The notes under the pieces are model-generated. The model was given only the letters and a program-made list of their open reading frames with translations. It was not told the origin of the DNA and made no database searches. From Spinellus fusiger (Eukaryota > Mucoromycota > Mucoromycetes > Mucorales > Phycomycetaceae), in assembly GCA_025094145.1 (NCBI GenBank), contig JALLLS010000040.1:248001-312000 (forward strand): DNA of 64,000 nt, read 5' to 3'. This document shows positions 23,301-36,400 of the stretch, in pieces. The translations under genes were made by a program, and so were the position numbers. Within the stretch, counting starts at the first letter, position 1, and each line of letters begins with the position of its first letter.

Positions 23301-25647
23301 GAGGGAGAGCAACAGACAGATTTTTGTAGATAACAATATAAATCATAACTCCCTCCTCTGCTTTTCTTTTTAAAAGTCGATCTATACGAAACTCTTCATT
23401 TTCAGAAGGAGGTCGTTTCAAAAACTGTAATGAAAAGAAATCAATAGAGTTAGTATTGAATGACTAGAAACCAGAGATGTATGGATTCTTGTTTCTTACC
23501 AACTCTGGACTCTATGAAAGAATATAAATAACGTAATTTGTCTACTTTCTATTGTTTTCCAAAGATTCCTTACCAGCCACCAGTCTTCAATATAAATTGT
23601 TGATTTTGCAGCCAAAATGGCTTCTGCAACTGCTTCAAAATAGTCTACAATAAAAATAAAAAATAAAGTTTCATTATCGTTATTATTCTTTAAACAGAGA
23701 ATATAAAACTAAATAATTCCACTTACCATTTCCATCCACAAACCATTTTGCCTTTACGTTTGCCCTAATAGGAGCAAAAGATCCAAACCGATGGTTCACA
23801 ACCCACGGACTTTCACTTTGCACCTTCATAAGACTTTCCATCCATTCATCTGCTAGTCGAGTAGTAGGACATTTGACTTTGATTCGTTGGGATCCATTGG
23901 TAATCAGAATACGTGTCTGGTAATAAGACGGAAGTTTACTGCTGATACGATTTATCTTGAAGTGTTTATCAAAAAGAAATACCCCGCTGGGTGTACTCGA
24001 AGTAACATCTTTGCAAAATAGAATATATCTACAAAAGAGTTATTTCTTATGTTGTAGTGTCTTTTTTTTTTATTTTAAAAAAAAAATGCCACAACACCTA
24101 CGAATCTCTAAGTATCAGCCATTCTTTGCCACGTCGCAAAGGTCGAAGCGATTGAATAGGGGAGGGCAATGTATAACTCCATTTGTACTCCAGGTAGCCT
24201 TCCTTGCCTTTCCATCCCATGTCTTTTACAATACTGATAGCACTCAACTCAAATAACTTATAAAGATCATAGTTGGATGTGAAACTAGTCATACGAATGA
24301 GTTCCCTGAGGTAAGTTTCTAGCGATAATCTTCGCTTTATCAATGCTTCATGCCATTCCTTATCCTTTTCATCTACTGAATGATTGGACCGTATGGACAT
24401 CATGGCGCTATTTTTCAAGTGAGAGAGTTGATCAGGAAAAGGAGGGAGTGAATGAAAATGACTTGATATGCTTGACTTGAGTTTCAGTAGTAGATGTAGA
24501 TTGTAGACTTCGATAAGACCACGCTTGATCACCCATTTGATATCACCATAGTATAGTTCTATACGAAGCATCGATGGCCTTTGTGCATCCCCCTCTTCCG
24601 CTTTGGAGTCAGCAATGGCCACCTATGTTATGTATAGTCATGTAAACATATGGGATGACTCTGTCAATGATATGGATCATAACTTACTTTAATAGCGTCG
24701 AAATAGAAAGGTGGCTATTTTAATAAGACCTATAGCGTCAGTTTTGGGATCTAGTGTTTTCTTTTCTTTCTAATTTTACCGGTGTGTATCCATTATTCTC
24801 TTTGACTGTTAGTAGTGTAAAACGTTAGTACATTGCGTGCTATAGATTCAAGAACATACCAGTAGGGTAAGCATAGGCCCCAGACTCTTGAACTGTACGT
24901 GATGAATGATCCATCACAAGTATCTTGTTCATTCTTTTATCTTTCTGATTTGGTGGTGGGGTGTCTATTGAAACTCTTGTTAATCTCCATTCTTTTACAC
25001 TGCTCCTGCTTGAATTCATAAACCCTGTTTTCTTTACCATATTTTTCTTTTGAACTGCTCTTACTATCCACCAATACCAAAGAAAGGTATTCTTTTGCTA
25101 ATGGTGATACTAACTCGGGTCTTTTTCTCTTGGTAGTACTTGCTTGTCCTGCTTCAGACAAGATATCTTGGGGATGGAGTGTGTTAACAGACCGAGTTTC
25201 TGGTAAATTTAACTTTGCATTCATTTCGAATGGATTTTCAAAATAGCTTGTCTTTAATTCTGCCAATTTAGCTGCTTCTGCTCCTTCCTTTGCTATTTCT
25301 TCCATGGATGGCAGGTAATCTTCTGCACTTGTCAGGGCAAGAATATCAAGGACATAGCTACCATCATGTTCAGTCAGTACTTGTGCCATATCTTTCCTAA
25401 TTTTATCTTCCAAAATCACTTCTTCCTGTTGAGATATAAAAGACATGTGCCGAATGAACGATTGCCATCGATTCACCTGATGATGTTCACTAGGGTGTTC
25501 TGTCTTGGGTTGTTTGTCTTTATGACTACCACGGCGTTGATATTTGGTGTCAGATATGTCATGAGGGTTAATATCTCTTGGAAATTTGTTTCCTGTGTAG
25601 TCTTGATTGAGAAGACACTCAAAACTGTTAATAATTGGATGGGTCAT
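20375..25647 (-). CDS. Phospholipase D, PX-PH type (PLD1/Spo14-like), many exons
   Basis: ATG at 25647 and TGA at 20375; about 15 short introns. Order on the minus strand: N-terminal extension (24937-25647, charged, no domain); PX domain at about 24450-24620 (LYYGDIKWVIKRG, then LPPFPDQL); PH domain at about 23760-24220 (KEGYLEYK, then GKEWLILRDS); then IYIEDWWLSPELFLKRPP, which begins the catalytic core. HKD1 is WAHHE/KILVVD then FIGGLDLCFG, with an intron between Glu and Lys of H-x-K-x4-D (near 23060-23140). A middle part follows (RDIARHFIQRWNYIK). HKD2 is IHSKLMIVDD at about 21300-21340, then GHRDSEIAVVIED. Both catalytic motifs are complete. It hydrolyses phosphatidylcholine to phosphatidic acid at membranes, and fungal homologues act in secretion and sporulation. 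Exact exon borders were not all fixed. Confidence 0.9.
20672..20713. repeat. (AAAATA/TAAAA)n short tandem repeat in a phospholipase D intron
   Basis: About eight copies of the pentamer AAAAT between two phospholipase D exons, just after a GTAATT donor on the minus strand. Confidence 0.85.
23117..23138. repeat. (TA)n microsatellite in a phospholipase D intron
   Basis: Uninterrupted TA dinucleotide run inside the intron that splits the first HKD motif; preceded by GTGTGTGTGTG. Confidence 0.85.
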
Positions 25648-26705
25648 TTAGTTTAAGCATAAAAGAATCTTTATTAAAAAATACAGGCCATTTATAACCA
25701 TCAACAAATACAATGCCAGAGGTTGTTTTCTATGAGCACATGAGCATGGATGTACATCAAGAGACCGTCATACCCCACACTAATAAGGATATGCTTTTTT
25801 TCTTTCTTTTCATGATATTAGTGTGGTAGAACCAATCCTATTGTTGGGATAGACATTTAGATAGCTGAAACCATTAAAAGTTCATGTCTTTTTGTGGTAC
25901 TTTATTATTAACTAATATCACAAGGATAGAAGATATAAAAGCCAGTGATTTATTTATGAAGAATAAAGAAGGCGGTGGTCTTTTGAGCAAGATGAAGTGG
26001 ATTGAACAGTCTCTAGAAGCAAAGAGCTTGCTTAAAGAAGTTGTATAGCTGTAACCAGAGGTGTACTGTTCATCTCTTTTGGATCTGTTGTCCTACCTAC
26101 ATTACCCTTCTCATCCCCATTTTCCCTTTTGTGTTCAAGCTGTCTGCCTTTCTAGCGATGACTGCCAAAACATTCAACTCGTTACAAGTTTCTTTTTCCT
26201 GATACATTGCCCGATATTACATTAGGTAGGTAGGTAGGTAGGTAGGCTTGTTTTATTTTTATAAAAATATAATATAATATAATAAAAACTTCTTGCTATT
26301 TAGTAATCTGTTTTATCCCAATTAACCATTGCTACTGAACTTTGCATGGGATGGTAACAGTAGTTGCGTTTCTATAGGCCTACTGTTGTTATGGAAGATG
26401 ACATCAGAGTTCCAAAACACTTCTGTACTTGCACAGTTGATCATTCACTCTCTTGTGCTCTTTATCAATAATAACAAGAGAGTAATATGGAATAGATCCA
26501 ATGATTACATAACTCAAAATCAAAGCACGGATTGTCTGTTGAATAAACTTAAGTTTCCGCTGATCATTAAACTCTACCTTTGGTTAAAAGGCAAGCCTCT
26601 TTCCATTTTACATCCCAGCAAGTCCTTTTGTGCTTCTGTTCCACTCCACTTGTCTATTTTTTTTTCTTAGTTTTATTTACCTTTATACCTCCTTTCTCCA
26701 AAACA
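25648..26705. promoter_or_regulatory. Divergent intergenic region between phospholipase D and CaMK gene; (AGGT)n repeat
   Basis: About 1.05 kb between divergent starts, so both promoters should lie here. Contains a (GGTA)n run of six to seven units at 26225-26248 and an (ATAAT)n stretch at 26265-26285. Just before the kinase ATG is a pyrimidine-rich tract (TTTTTTTTTCTTAG...CCTCCTTTCTCC). A 113-codon frame at 26329-26670 has no recognised motif and is not called. Confidence 0.5.
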
Positions 26706-28330
<1,625 letters not shown>

Positions 28331-28582
28331 TAAAACACTATATAATCATAAAACATGCTTGTAGCTTGTACAATTTACAAGAATAAAGTACTTTTAAAAA
28401 GCACAAAATTATACTTTGATTGTTATATTCAATGGCTTAATCTAAATTATTATGCTATTCTATTCTATTTCTTGAATCGCTGTCGTCTGGTCATAGGTTG
28501 TATTAGCAATAACAGCTAGATCTATTCTACTATTGAGCGTGGAAATTAATAAAAGTAACACTAACTGCATTACAGTTTAAGA
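28331..28582. other. Short spacer between CaMK gene and IS630-type element
   Basis: 3' region of the kinase gene; no feature seen. Confidence 0.5.
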
Positions 28583-28584
28583 TA

Positions 28585-30246
28585 CACTATTTTCACTTAT
28601 TATTGTCGCACTTTTGGAAAAAAAATTGTCGCACTTTTGGAAAAAAACTTAGCACACAAGTGGAAAAAAACTTGTCGCATTAATAAATTAAAAGATGGCG
28701 TATAAGTTGGATGCGACAAATGCGACATAAATGTTTTATTTTTAAAGAGGCTTCTCTTGTAAGCAATCCTCAAATCTATCGACAGAGTATTTGCAAAACC
28801 CTCTGAGGTTACCGAGAAGAACTTGGTTAGATGCATCGGCGATTCTAGATGACAGAGTTTCTTCTTCCAAGAGTCTTTCTCTTTTTAACCTGCTTTTGCA
28901 AACAGACCAGAATTGCTCAATGAGATTCAACTCTGGTGAGTAAGGGGAAAGATAAACACACTTGTACCCACGGCCTTCAATGAAGCTTTTAATATCTTCA
29001 TTCATGTGGATGGGGGCGTTGTCCATAATCAAGTAATTATCCTTGAAAACATCTGGATAATTGTCCATGACATCCATTGTATCGCTCAAGAAATTAAGAT
29101 AGTGGCCAGTAACAGTGCCTTTGCTTTGTTTTTGAGAAGGCCCACTAGATCCAGCAGTTTTTCTCTTCTTTGAAACAGGCAATATTGGAGGCCGTCTTAC
29201 TTTTATGTTGACAAGGCCTTGAGCAGATGTTGCTCCCATAATAGTTGTTGTTTTAGCCCTCGTTCTTGGTACTTTTACTACTGCACGAGTACCTAATCTT
29301 GACCAAGCAAAAGTACGCTTCATGTTGATGTGGAATGCCGCCTCATCTATAAAGACACAGTTGCTCATGTAGTCCATGTCTGTCTCCATCCATTTCTGTA
29401 CCCACTCCTTTCGATTCTTGATCTTTTCAGGACTATTACGATCAACTGAATGAAAATGGGCTCTTTTCAGACTGATCTTACAATTTTTGGTGATAAAATT
29501 GTAGAGAGCTGTTTTCGATATCTCTAAATCAATAAAAGACGTTCTCAAACTCTCCATCATTTGATCCAGGACTAAAGAGGGCTGATCGTCCAATAAATCG
29601 ACCAAAAATCTTTTATGGCTATCGTCAAGTAGTGCTGGTCTACCGACTGGCCTTCCACTACCTTCTTTTCTGGCAATGAATGTCTGAGGGTTCTGCTGAT
29701 CGTTTGAGTACCATCGCTGAGCAGTGCGTGGGTGGATTTGAAGTTTCAGCGCAGCAGCTCTGACGCTCATACCCCTTTCATAAATCAATACAAACAACTG
29801 CTCTTTTTCGGAATCTTTGTAATGCCTGTGGATACCAGGAGCTCTGTTATCCTCTTCCGTATTGACATCTCTGTCTACGGATTGTTGTACATTTCTTCTT
29901 TCTGGCTTCTCGGGTGGTTTGAGGTCAAGGTACATCCCGAAATTTGTAACCGTCTCAATGAGGTACGTCTCCTCGTCTACCTCCATCTCCATTACTGTAA
30001 CGGCTATGCCTTCATCATTATAGATATTTCCTTGGCCGTCTTCGTGCACAATGTTATTCATTTTTTAAGAAAAGTAAAATGTAAGAAAACCTCAAGTACT
30101 TAGAATACGCCAGTTTTAAATCTTTTACTATGCCAAATTTTAATTAATTAATGCGACATATTTTATCCCATTAGTATGTCAAGTTTTAATTTATTAATGC
30201 GACATATTTTTCTCTAAAAGTGCGACAATAATAAGTGAAAATAGTG
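28585..30246 (-). mobile_element. IS630/Tc1-mariner-type transposon, apparently intact
   Basis: Ends: CACTATTTTCACTTATTATT then GTCGCACTTTT at 28585-28615, matched perfectly in reverse complement at 30216-30246. TA flanks both ends (28583-28584 and 30247-30248). Inside both ends are several further GTCGCA or TGCGACA words (28605, 28627, 28673, 28712-28730 at left; 30152, 30199, 30218 at right), likely transposase binding sites. The 1662-bp element has one uninterrupted 439-codon gene. Perfect ends and an open gene suggest recent insertion. Confidence 0.93.
28742..30061 (-). CDS. DDE transposase of IS630/Tc1-mariner superfamily, 439 aa
   Basis: Uninterrupted frame with ATG at 30061 and no intron. 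A helix-turn-helix occupies residues about 82-120 (GMSVRAAALKLQIHPRTAQRW), followed by GRPALLDDSHKRFL and a second DNA-binding segment. Catalytic residues visible: Asp239 in NCVFIDEAAFHINM, Asp347 in YLIMDNAPIHM and Glu382 in SPYSPELNLIEQFWSV, giving 34 residues between the second Asp and the Glu (DD34E). The N-terminal 75 residues are acidic (MEVDEE) and include YLDLKPPEKP, shared with the decayed copy at 57.8 kb. An insert rich in Lys and Ser (residues 290-318) lies between the first two catalytic Asps. All residues for activity are present. Confidence 0.93.
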   Translation of the reverse strand: MNNIVHEDGQGNIYNDEGIAVTVMEMEVDEETYLIETVTNFGMYLDLKPPEKPERRNVQQSVDRDVNTEEDNRAPGIHRHYKDSEKEQLFVLIYERGMSVRAAALKLQIHPRTAQRWYSNDQQNPQTFIARKEGSGRPVGRPALLDDSHKRFLVDLLDDQPSLVLDQMMESLRTSFIDLEISKTALYNFITKNCKISLKRAHFHSVDRNSPEKIKNRKEWVQKWMETDMDYMSNCVFIDEAAFHINMKRTFAWSRLGTRAVVKVPRTRAKTTTIMGATSAQGLVNIKVRRPPILPVSKKRKTAGSSGPSQKQSKGTVTGHYLNFLSDTMDVMDNYPDVFKDNYLIMDNAPIHMNEDIKSFIEGRGYKCVYLSPYSPELNLIEQFWSVCKSRLKRERLLEEETLSSRIADASNQVLLGNLRGFCKYSVDRFEDCLQEKPL

Positions 30247-30248
30247 TA

Positions 30249-30657
30249 CGTAATGACTTACCCAATAGATGAGAACACTACTATGAATGATCTCTTTATA
30301 TATTCATTACACATATCTATAGAGCTTCTATTCAAATCATTCTAGCTTTCAAAAGGCAAAGAGTATGCTTAGCTGTAAGAAGATGATCTCCTTACCACTA
30401 TTAGTATTGAGACATGATTCTACCATTTAGATGATAAATAACTAAGTTGTCATCTACATAAATAATATCGTTTTATTGTTTTATTTATTTTTTAGACTTT
30501 TCAACAGAGATAAAGACAAATAGTTTATTTCATCCCCTAAAGCAATCATATTCTTTGCATAGATTTTAACTAGACAGTGATGAATAAAGCAGCTATTGAA
30601 TATTTGTTTCAATAGAAAGAAATGTACAGATATGTGTATTCTTATTGTAATAAATCA
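30249..30657. other. Spacer between transposon and MSH5 3' end
   Basis: AT-rich, stops in all frames; nothing recognised. Confidence 0.5.
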
Positions 30658-33600
30658 TCACTCCTCTTCTGGTTTGCTTACAGGAAAGAGTCTATTCACA
30701 GATGCGACAACTTTCTTCATCTCACCAGCACCGATGGACGCTAAAAACTCAACAGCAAGTATTTTCAGTTGTTCAAAGCGTCTAGTTTCTGATTCATTCT
30801 CAATAGGATCAATTGGTTGTTGGTTATGGATCATATTGGACAGATGTGTTGCTGTAAGATGAATTAGATCTTCATATATATTAATTAATCAAGAGTACCT
30901 CTGTTGACAATCTTAGTATCAATACCGCCCAAAGTTGCACACCATGCACCATAGGAGGCACCAAGGCCCACACCTGGAACAATCCGATAAAGAAATACAA
31001 TCGATTCCAATGAGCTTGACTCACTAAATCTATTTCTTTCAGAACATGTACTGCTTTCTGTTTCTGATTTCAATGTACTATGTAATATTTCTGTTGTATA
31101 GAAACGAATTGAATAATATGACTTAAACAATGACTGAGATAACATATCTTTAACATAATAATCAGTAAAGATAAATAAAAAAAAGTAGGAAACTTACTAT
31201 GAAAATGGGTGCTTGCTACAATCTTTGGGCACTGATTTGGTTTGGATAGAAAGTATTCCAATACAGCACAGAACAGGCTAGCACCGTCTGTTGTAGCAGT
31301 TCCCTAGAGAGTATCATATAGAACTTAGTTTTTACTATTGATATGCTTTTTCAAAAACTCCTCAGATCTACCTTGCCAAACTCATCAATAATTATCAAGC
31401 TTCGAGGAGTACAGTATCGAATTGCTTGTAACAGTTGCTGCAAATCACTTGCAAATGCACTCTGGACCTTTTATCATTATTAAATGTTTGTCTACTGTTT
31501 TTATATTTTTACTTACTTGTGAGATAGTTTCTGAGGTCTGTATACGTGTGAATAATCGGTCTGATAGACCAATGGTTGCTTTAAAAGCTGGTACAAAGCT
31601 AAGAGAAAAGAGAAGGGAATTCAGAGTATAGATTATAGATCAGTTCTATTTCCTTTCCTTTCTAAATAGTTAAGGGTTTCTAAATACAATAATTGAACTA
31701 TACAGTGATTGAAAGTTCATTATGCTTATGTATAGCAATTCAAAACAATACTACCTTCCAATATGAGCCATATAAGTGATAAGAGCAACCTATTGGTTTG
31801 ATGACAAGATTCGTATTCGTATTTCAGCTTGATATATCACTAAGCTCTTACTTGTTTCAAATAGACGCTTTTTCCTGAGAAATTTGCACCACTTAATATC
31901 ATAACGTTTTCCTGTCTTTTATCATGGTTCGCTGAAGTGGTTCTTTTAGAGCTTGTAGACACATTACTGAAAAATGATGCCTTATTCTCTAAAGAGTCAT
32001 CTGAAGAGAGAGATGTATCATTTGGAATAAAAGTATTTACACATAATTCTTGGATAGGATGCCTGAATAAAATTAATATAGAGCGTAAGATACTCTATTC
32101 AGCTATTCGATTTACTTTCCTTCCTTGAACAATACATAGTTTATTTTCATTTGTCATCTCTGGCTTTACATAGTTGTTTTGGCTAGCAACCACAGTAAAT
32201 GAGAGAATACTATAAGTAATGATGAATGAGTGCCAAATCCACATGTAAGTTGTACCAATCTAATTCAGAAACCGCACTGGTACAATAAAGAAGTGTGGTT
32301 TTAGATTGCATAATCTTTTCTGATAAGGCTTGGATAATTTCGACCTCTTTGTCTAAGATAGTTTAAATAAATTATTTTATTTTATATCAAACTGTAGAGT
32401 ATCTATTCATACCAACAATCATAGCATGTATGTCGCCAATACTTTGATCGAGTTCTATACATGGATTTACTACTTGTACCAGCAAAACAAGTATAGAAAA
32501 AAAAGTATTACCTTTTGTCCTGGAATTCTTATAATAAAGGTTTTCTTCGGTCGTAAACTTTTTGTATATGGGTCATTAATAAATAGTCAAACTGAATTAC
32601 GCTTTAGAATATATCTACTTGTAGCTCAAAGTCGGAAAAAGTCAGAAGCATGCTGTATGTATTGTGTGTATGAGGTAGAGTAACCAAATAACCAAGCTGT
32701 GGAAAATAGACTACGTTTAGCATGACACCAACACCTATTGGTACATCTGCACTTATTTCTTGTGTGATAGTAAGCTATAAAAATTATGATAAAGATATTA
32801 AATCAATACGTGCGAACCAAGAGAATAAACTTCCTCACTAAAAAGTCATCAAGTGTTTGATATTTTTCTTTTAATCCATCGAGTTCCTATTTTAAAGGTT
32901 TTTTTTTAATAGTTTAATATACTCATTCTCAATATTCTTACCCTGTTAACTTTTGATTTTACTACCACCCTGTTTTCTACGGCACTCTTTTCAAAGTCGA
33001 TCTAATGTTCAATAAGTATATAGTATACGCCTATTTACTTACTGTATCATTAATATCTGTTCCTACTCTTTTTAATATAAAAGTGTTCATAGTATCACGT
33101 ATCTAGAATAAAAAAAACGTTTAAACAGAGTATAAACTTTGTTTTATTATTTACTTTTGTCATGATTGGTAAGGTATTGGTTGATTGATGTTGGAGTGCA
33201 CCATGAATACGAATTCCATAGTAAACAAACTAAAGTAATATTTTAATACTTTACTTTCAAACTTGTTATTTATGAATAGTATATACTTACCCGAAGCAAT
33301 TGTTGCCATTCCTCTGAGGTGGCCTGATGTTCCCTGATATCAGCTAATAATCTGTTCACATTCTTCATATGCTTTAGATATCCTCGCAGTTCTTTTACTA
33401 GATCAACTTTGTCAGGGTGGATAAAGTAACTAATGGCTTTATGTCTATTACGGATCAATTCAATGTCAACACTTGGTCTTTGTAGCCATTGTTTTAGAAG
33501 ATGGTGTCCCAATGGACTCACTGTTTGATCCAGGATGCCTATTCACCATTTTATAATTGTCTTTATGTTAGAATCTCACACAGTATATTTCAAAACAAAT

Positions 33601-34800
33601 AAATGCATATACCAAACAGAGATAGACTTTCTTTTCCCTTTTTTTGGTGCATATTTGGATGTGCATCCTTTTCAAATAGACCGAGTGACCTATATGTAGT
33701 TTTACAATAGTGTAAAAGATAATTGGTATTAGAATAACTAGAATAGTCTATAGATGACTTATTGCTTACCTTACTGTCTCGGCACTTAATTGAATACAGT
33801 GTTTGCTATTGAGAATAAGAGTTAGATAGTATATAAAAAATATTGAATAAATACCCACTTACTTTGAAAAAGACTCTAAAGCTAATGGATAAAGAGAATT
33901 GGAAGGCCTGGATGGATCATAAGCACATGCATTTATTTGTTCTAAATAGTTCAAGAGAGCACCAGCACATCCTATCTGACAAGGTGGTTAACAATACAGT
34001 TTGAGAATGGAGTGTCTTACTGTTATGTAACTTTCTAAATGAATAATCCCTGAAAGTCTCAGATAGGCAGCAGATCTATTATCATTTCCAGAAGAAAAGG
34101 ATTCTGATTTTGAATGACTCTCCATGTCATTTTGCTGATTACAGTTTTGTATCTGCCAGTTCAAAAGACGCTGACGTGCGTATTTAGCATCAAAGTCTTT
34201 ATAAGCTCTTTTCTCAACATTAATATTTTCATCTAGTTATTTATATTGTATTTATTAGATAGTTTAATATTTACGATCAAGATGACTTACAACGACTTAT
34301 AACAGAGTTAAATAAAGAGCAAACATCTGTCACCAATAATAAAACTTGAGGTGAGATTTGATCAATTACTAATGATGAAGAAATAAATAAATATGTTAGC
34401 TTGTTTATAAGAGCAGATCTATAAAATAATTAATGATAAACTGTAACGAACACTGATCAGTTAAATCATATGGCTCTGTCTCTGGTTCATCCTCCATCAA
34501 GTACATTGTATAGACTGAAGGAAAATAGTAAGCACAACCTAGTCTTTTATTTCTCCAATGGATTGCCATTATAGTGCCCTTGTTGAAAATAGGATTACAA
34601 TCAGATAAACATTCTAATACTATTCATCTTTTTATATTTTAACGCACTTGTATAATATTTCTTTCATCTGTCAAAGTATTTTGTGTCTCTGTCAAAGTAT
34701 TTTTTGTCTCTGTCACACGTTTTTTCAATGAAGACTTGGTTTGTCTGGTGTCACTGGATATATCAGATTGATTTCTCTTGGAAGAGGTGTGTTGACTCAT
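30658..34800 (-). CDS. MSH5: MutS homologue MSH5 (meiotic crossover factor)
   Basis: ATG at 34800 and TGA at 30658, at least 15 short introns. Pieces in order: Ser/Thr/Lys-rich N terminus (DTRQTKSSLKKRVTET); MAIHWRNKRLGCAYY (MutS connector-like); lever/core region at 33270-33521 with SPLGHHLLKQWLQRPSVDIE and HPDKVDLVKELRGYLKHMKN. The ATPase domain has Walker A GANFSGKSVYLKQ (31862-31905), VPAFKATIGLSDRLFTRI, Walker B SLIIIDEFGK/GTATTDGASL and IVASTHFHS. The core sequence matches MSH5 better than MSH2, 3, 4 or 6, and there is no mismatch-recognition Phe-x-Glu domain. MSH5 with MSH4 stabilises recombination intermediates in meiosis. Walker A has Ala where MutS proteins normally have Pro (GPNxSGKS). 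Exon borders were only partly fixed. Confidence 0.87.
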
Positions 34801-34949
34801 ATTTATTTACTATGGAGAGTTTCAATAGTAAGAATTGTCTATTAAAGAAATAAAGACACAGGTATCATATTTTAATATTACTTATATCAAATATCTGTGA
34901 AGAATACATATCATGTGAGTATGGAATATAAAGTGAAATAAAGAAAGAA

Positions 34950-36250
34950 TTGGGATCTTTCAAATCCCAGGCTATTTTTATATCAAAAATAACACACACT
35001 ATTGTTCTTTTCTCATAAAACTACTTTTCTTATGATGTCTGACTCATTCAATACCATGAATATCTTTGTCAGAACCCTTAATATGTATAGAGAAGATAAC
35101 AGTATTGAGATTCATTCAGCTGTTCTTCATTGGGTGCTGAACCTGAGATTTACTCAAGTCAAGATATCTCACATGTTCAACATGCCCACTACTACTGTAT
35201 GGAACATCTTGAAGCATTTCAAGGAGACAGGCTTAGTGGTGCCTTCTCCCAAGAATGGCCTCAAGAGAAAAATGGACAACATGGCTCTCCAATGGTTAGA
35301 AAGAACAGTGGTCAGTGATTCTCATCATACCAAGGAGGCCATTAAGGTTTCGAGACCAACCTTGAAGAAGTACCTCAATGAAATAGGGTTTCACTCTTTC
35401 AGTCCAGTGGTCAAGCTCCTTTTGACAAAAAAAATATGGAGCTAAGACTCCAGTGGGGCCATGAGCACGTAGACTGGAGACTTTAGCAGTGGCAGCAGAT
35501 AGTTTAGTTATATAGGTCCAGAGTGGTGCTCATGAGCTAGGACAGGAGGGTGAAAGTCATCAGGCAGCCTAGTATAGCCTTTGATACTAAGAATGTTCTG
35601 GAGTTGAAGAGGCTTCGAGGTGGTGGAGTGATAGTATGAGGCTGTTTTAATGAAGAAGGGGTTGGGTGATGGATCGTAGTGAAGGGTAGGATAAACTTCA
35701 ACAAGTGCATCAATGTCTTGGGTGAAGTCTACTGCCATGAACTCAAGTAACTCTCTTCTTTCTAAACCCTAGAGTCAGTTACCACCTACAGGAGGAAAAT
35801 GCTAGATCCCATAAGAACTAGGCAACTCAATTAGAGAGTAGTTGATGGTATAGTAATGGCTCTTTACTGGCCCTTATATAATCTCAATCTCAATCCAATT
35901 GAGCATCTGTGGGCCCACCTCAGGAGGGTTAGCAGGAAGGACAGGATGGTACATACCACCAAGGAGAAGTTAGTGGCTGCCTTGATTCTGGAATAGGGTA
36001 AAATATCAAAGGTATTGACAGACAGCCTCACTGTCAGCCTGGGGCAGAGATGCTAGACCATCATTAATGTCAAAGACTGATAGTGGTTACTAAGTGGCCT
36101 TATAATAAAACTTTTTTTGTATTATGAACACTATTATCTTTATTTATTGATAATTTTACGTCTTTAGTTAATGAATTCATGAAGTTATAACACTATTAAG
36201 AAAATATGAATCCAAAAAAAGAAATCTACATTTGAAAAATCAGTTATTTT
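34950..36250 (+). mobile_element. Tc1-like element, family C copy
   Basis: A relative of the plus-strand relic at 8.4-9.6 kb. Its left boundary word TTTCAAATCCCAGGCTATTT (34950-34969) resembles TTCAAATTTCAGGCTATAT just inside the left repeat at 5726. The right part (TTTTACGTCTTTAGTTAATG and CTACATTTGAAAA) matches 9490-9580. Exact ends and target duplication were not resolved; the right end is diverged. Confidence 0.65.
35035..36085 (+). pseudogene. Tc1-like transposase relic (family C), nearly full length
   Basis: The N-terminal 140 codons (35035-35445) are open: an HTH region (FTQVKISHMFNMPTTTVWNI), then GLVVPSPKNGLKRKMDN, then VSRPTLKKYLNEIGFHSF. After a frameshift at about 35440 come LQWGHEHVDW, RLRGGGVIV and GCFNEEG, and finally NLNPIEHLWAHLRR at about 35890-35930 with the catalytic Glu. 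Several stops make it inactive. It preserves the order of the family better than the copy at 8.4 kb. Confidence 0.8.
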
Positions 36251-36400
36251 TGCTGATTTACTTTAATAATGTTTTTTTAAAGGAGCCTGAGCTCGATTTT
36301 ATTATGAAAATCTATGCAAAGTAGCTGTAGAGAGTCACTAGTTTTTTTTTTCTAAATTATTGGATTCTGAGATTTTGAATTTTTTTTCTATTTTATGATG

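Noticed and set aside
26329..26670. 113-codon frame before the CaMK gene
   Set aside because: No motif, and it overlaps the expected promoter and leader of the kinase.
29732..30103. 123-codon plus-strand frame
   Set aside because: Lies antisense inside the intact 439-codon transposase.
31937..32128. Plus-strand frames over the MSH5 gene (31422-32683)
   Set aside because: Shadows of minus-strand MSH5 exons and introns.
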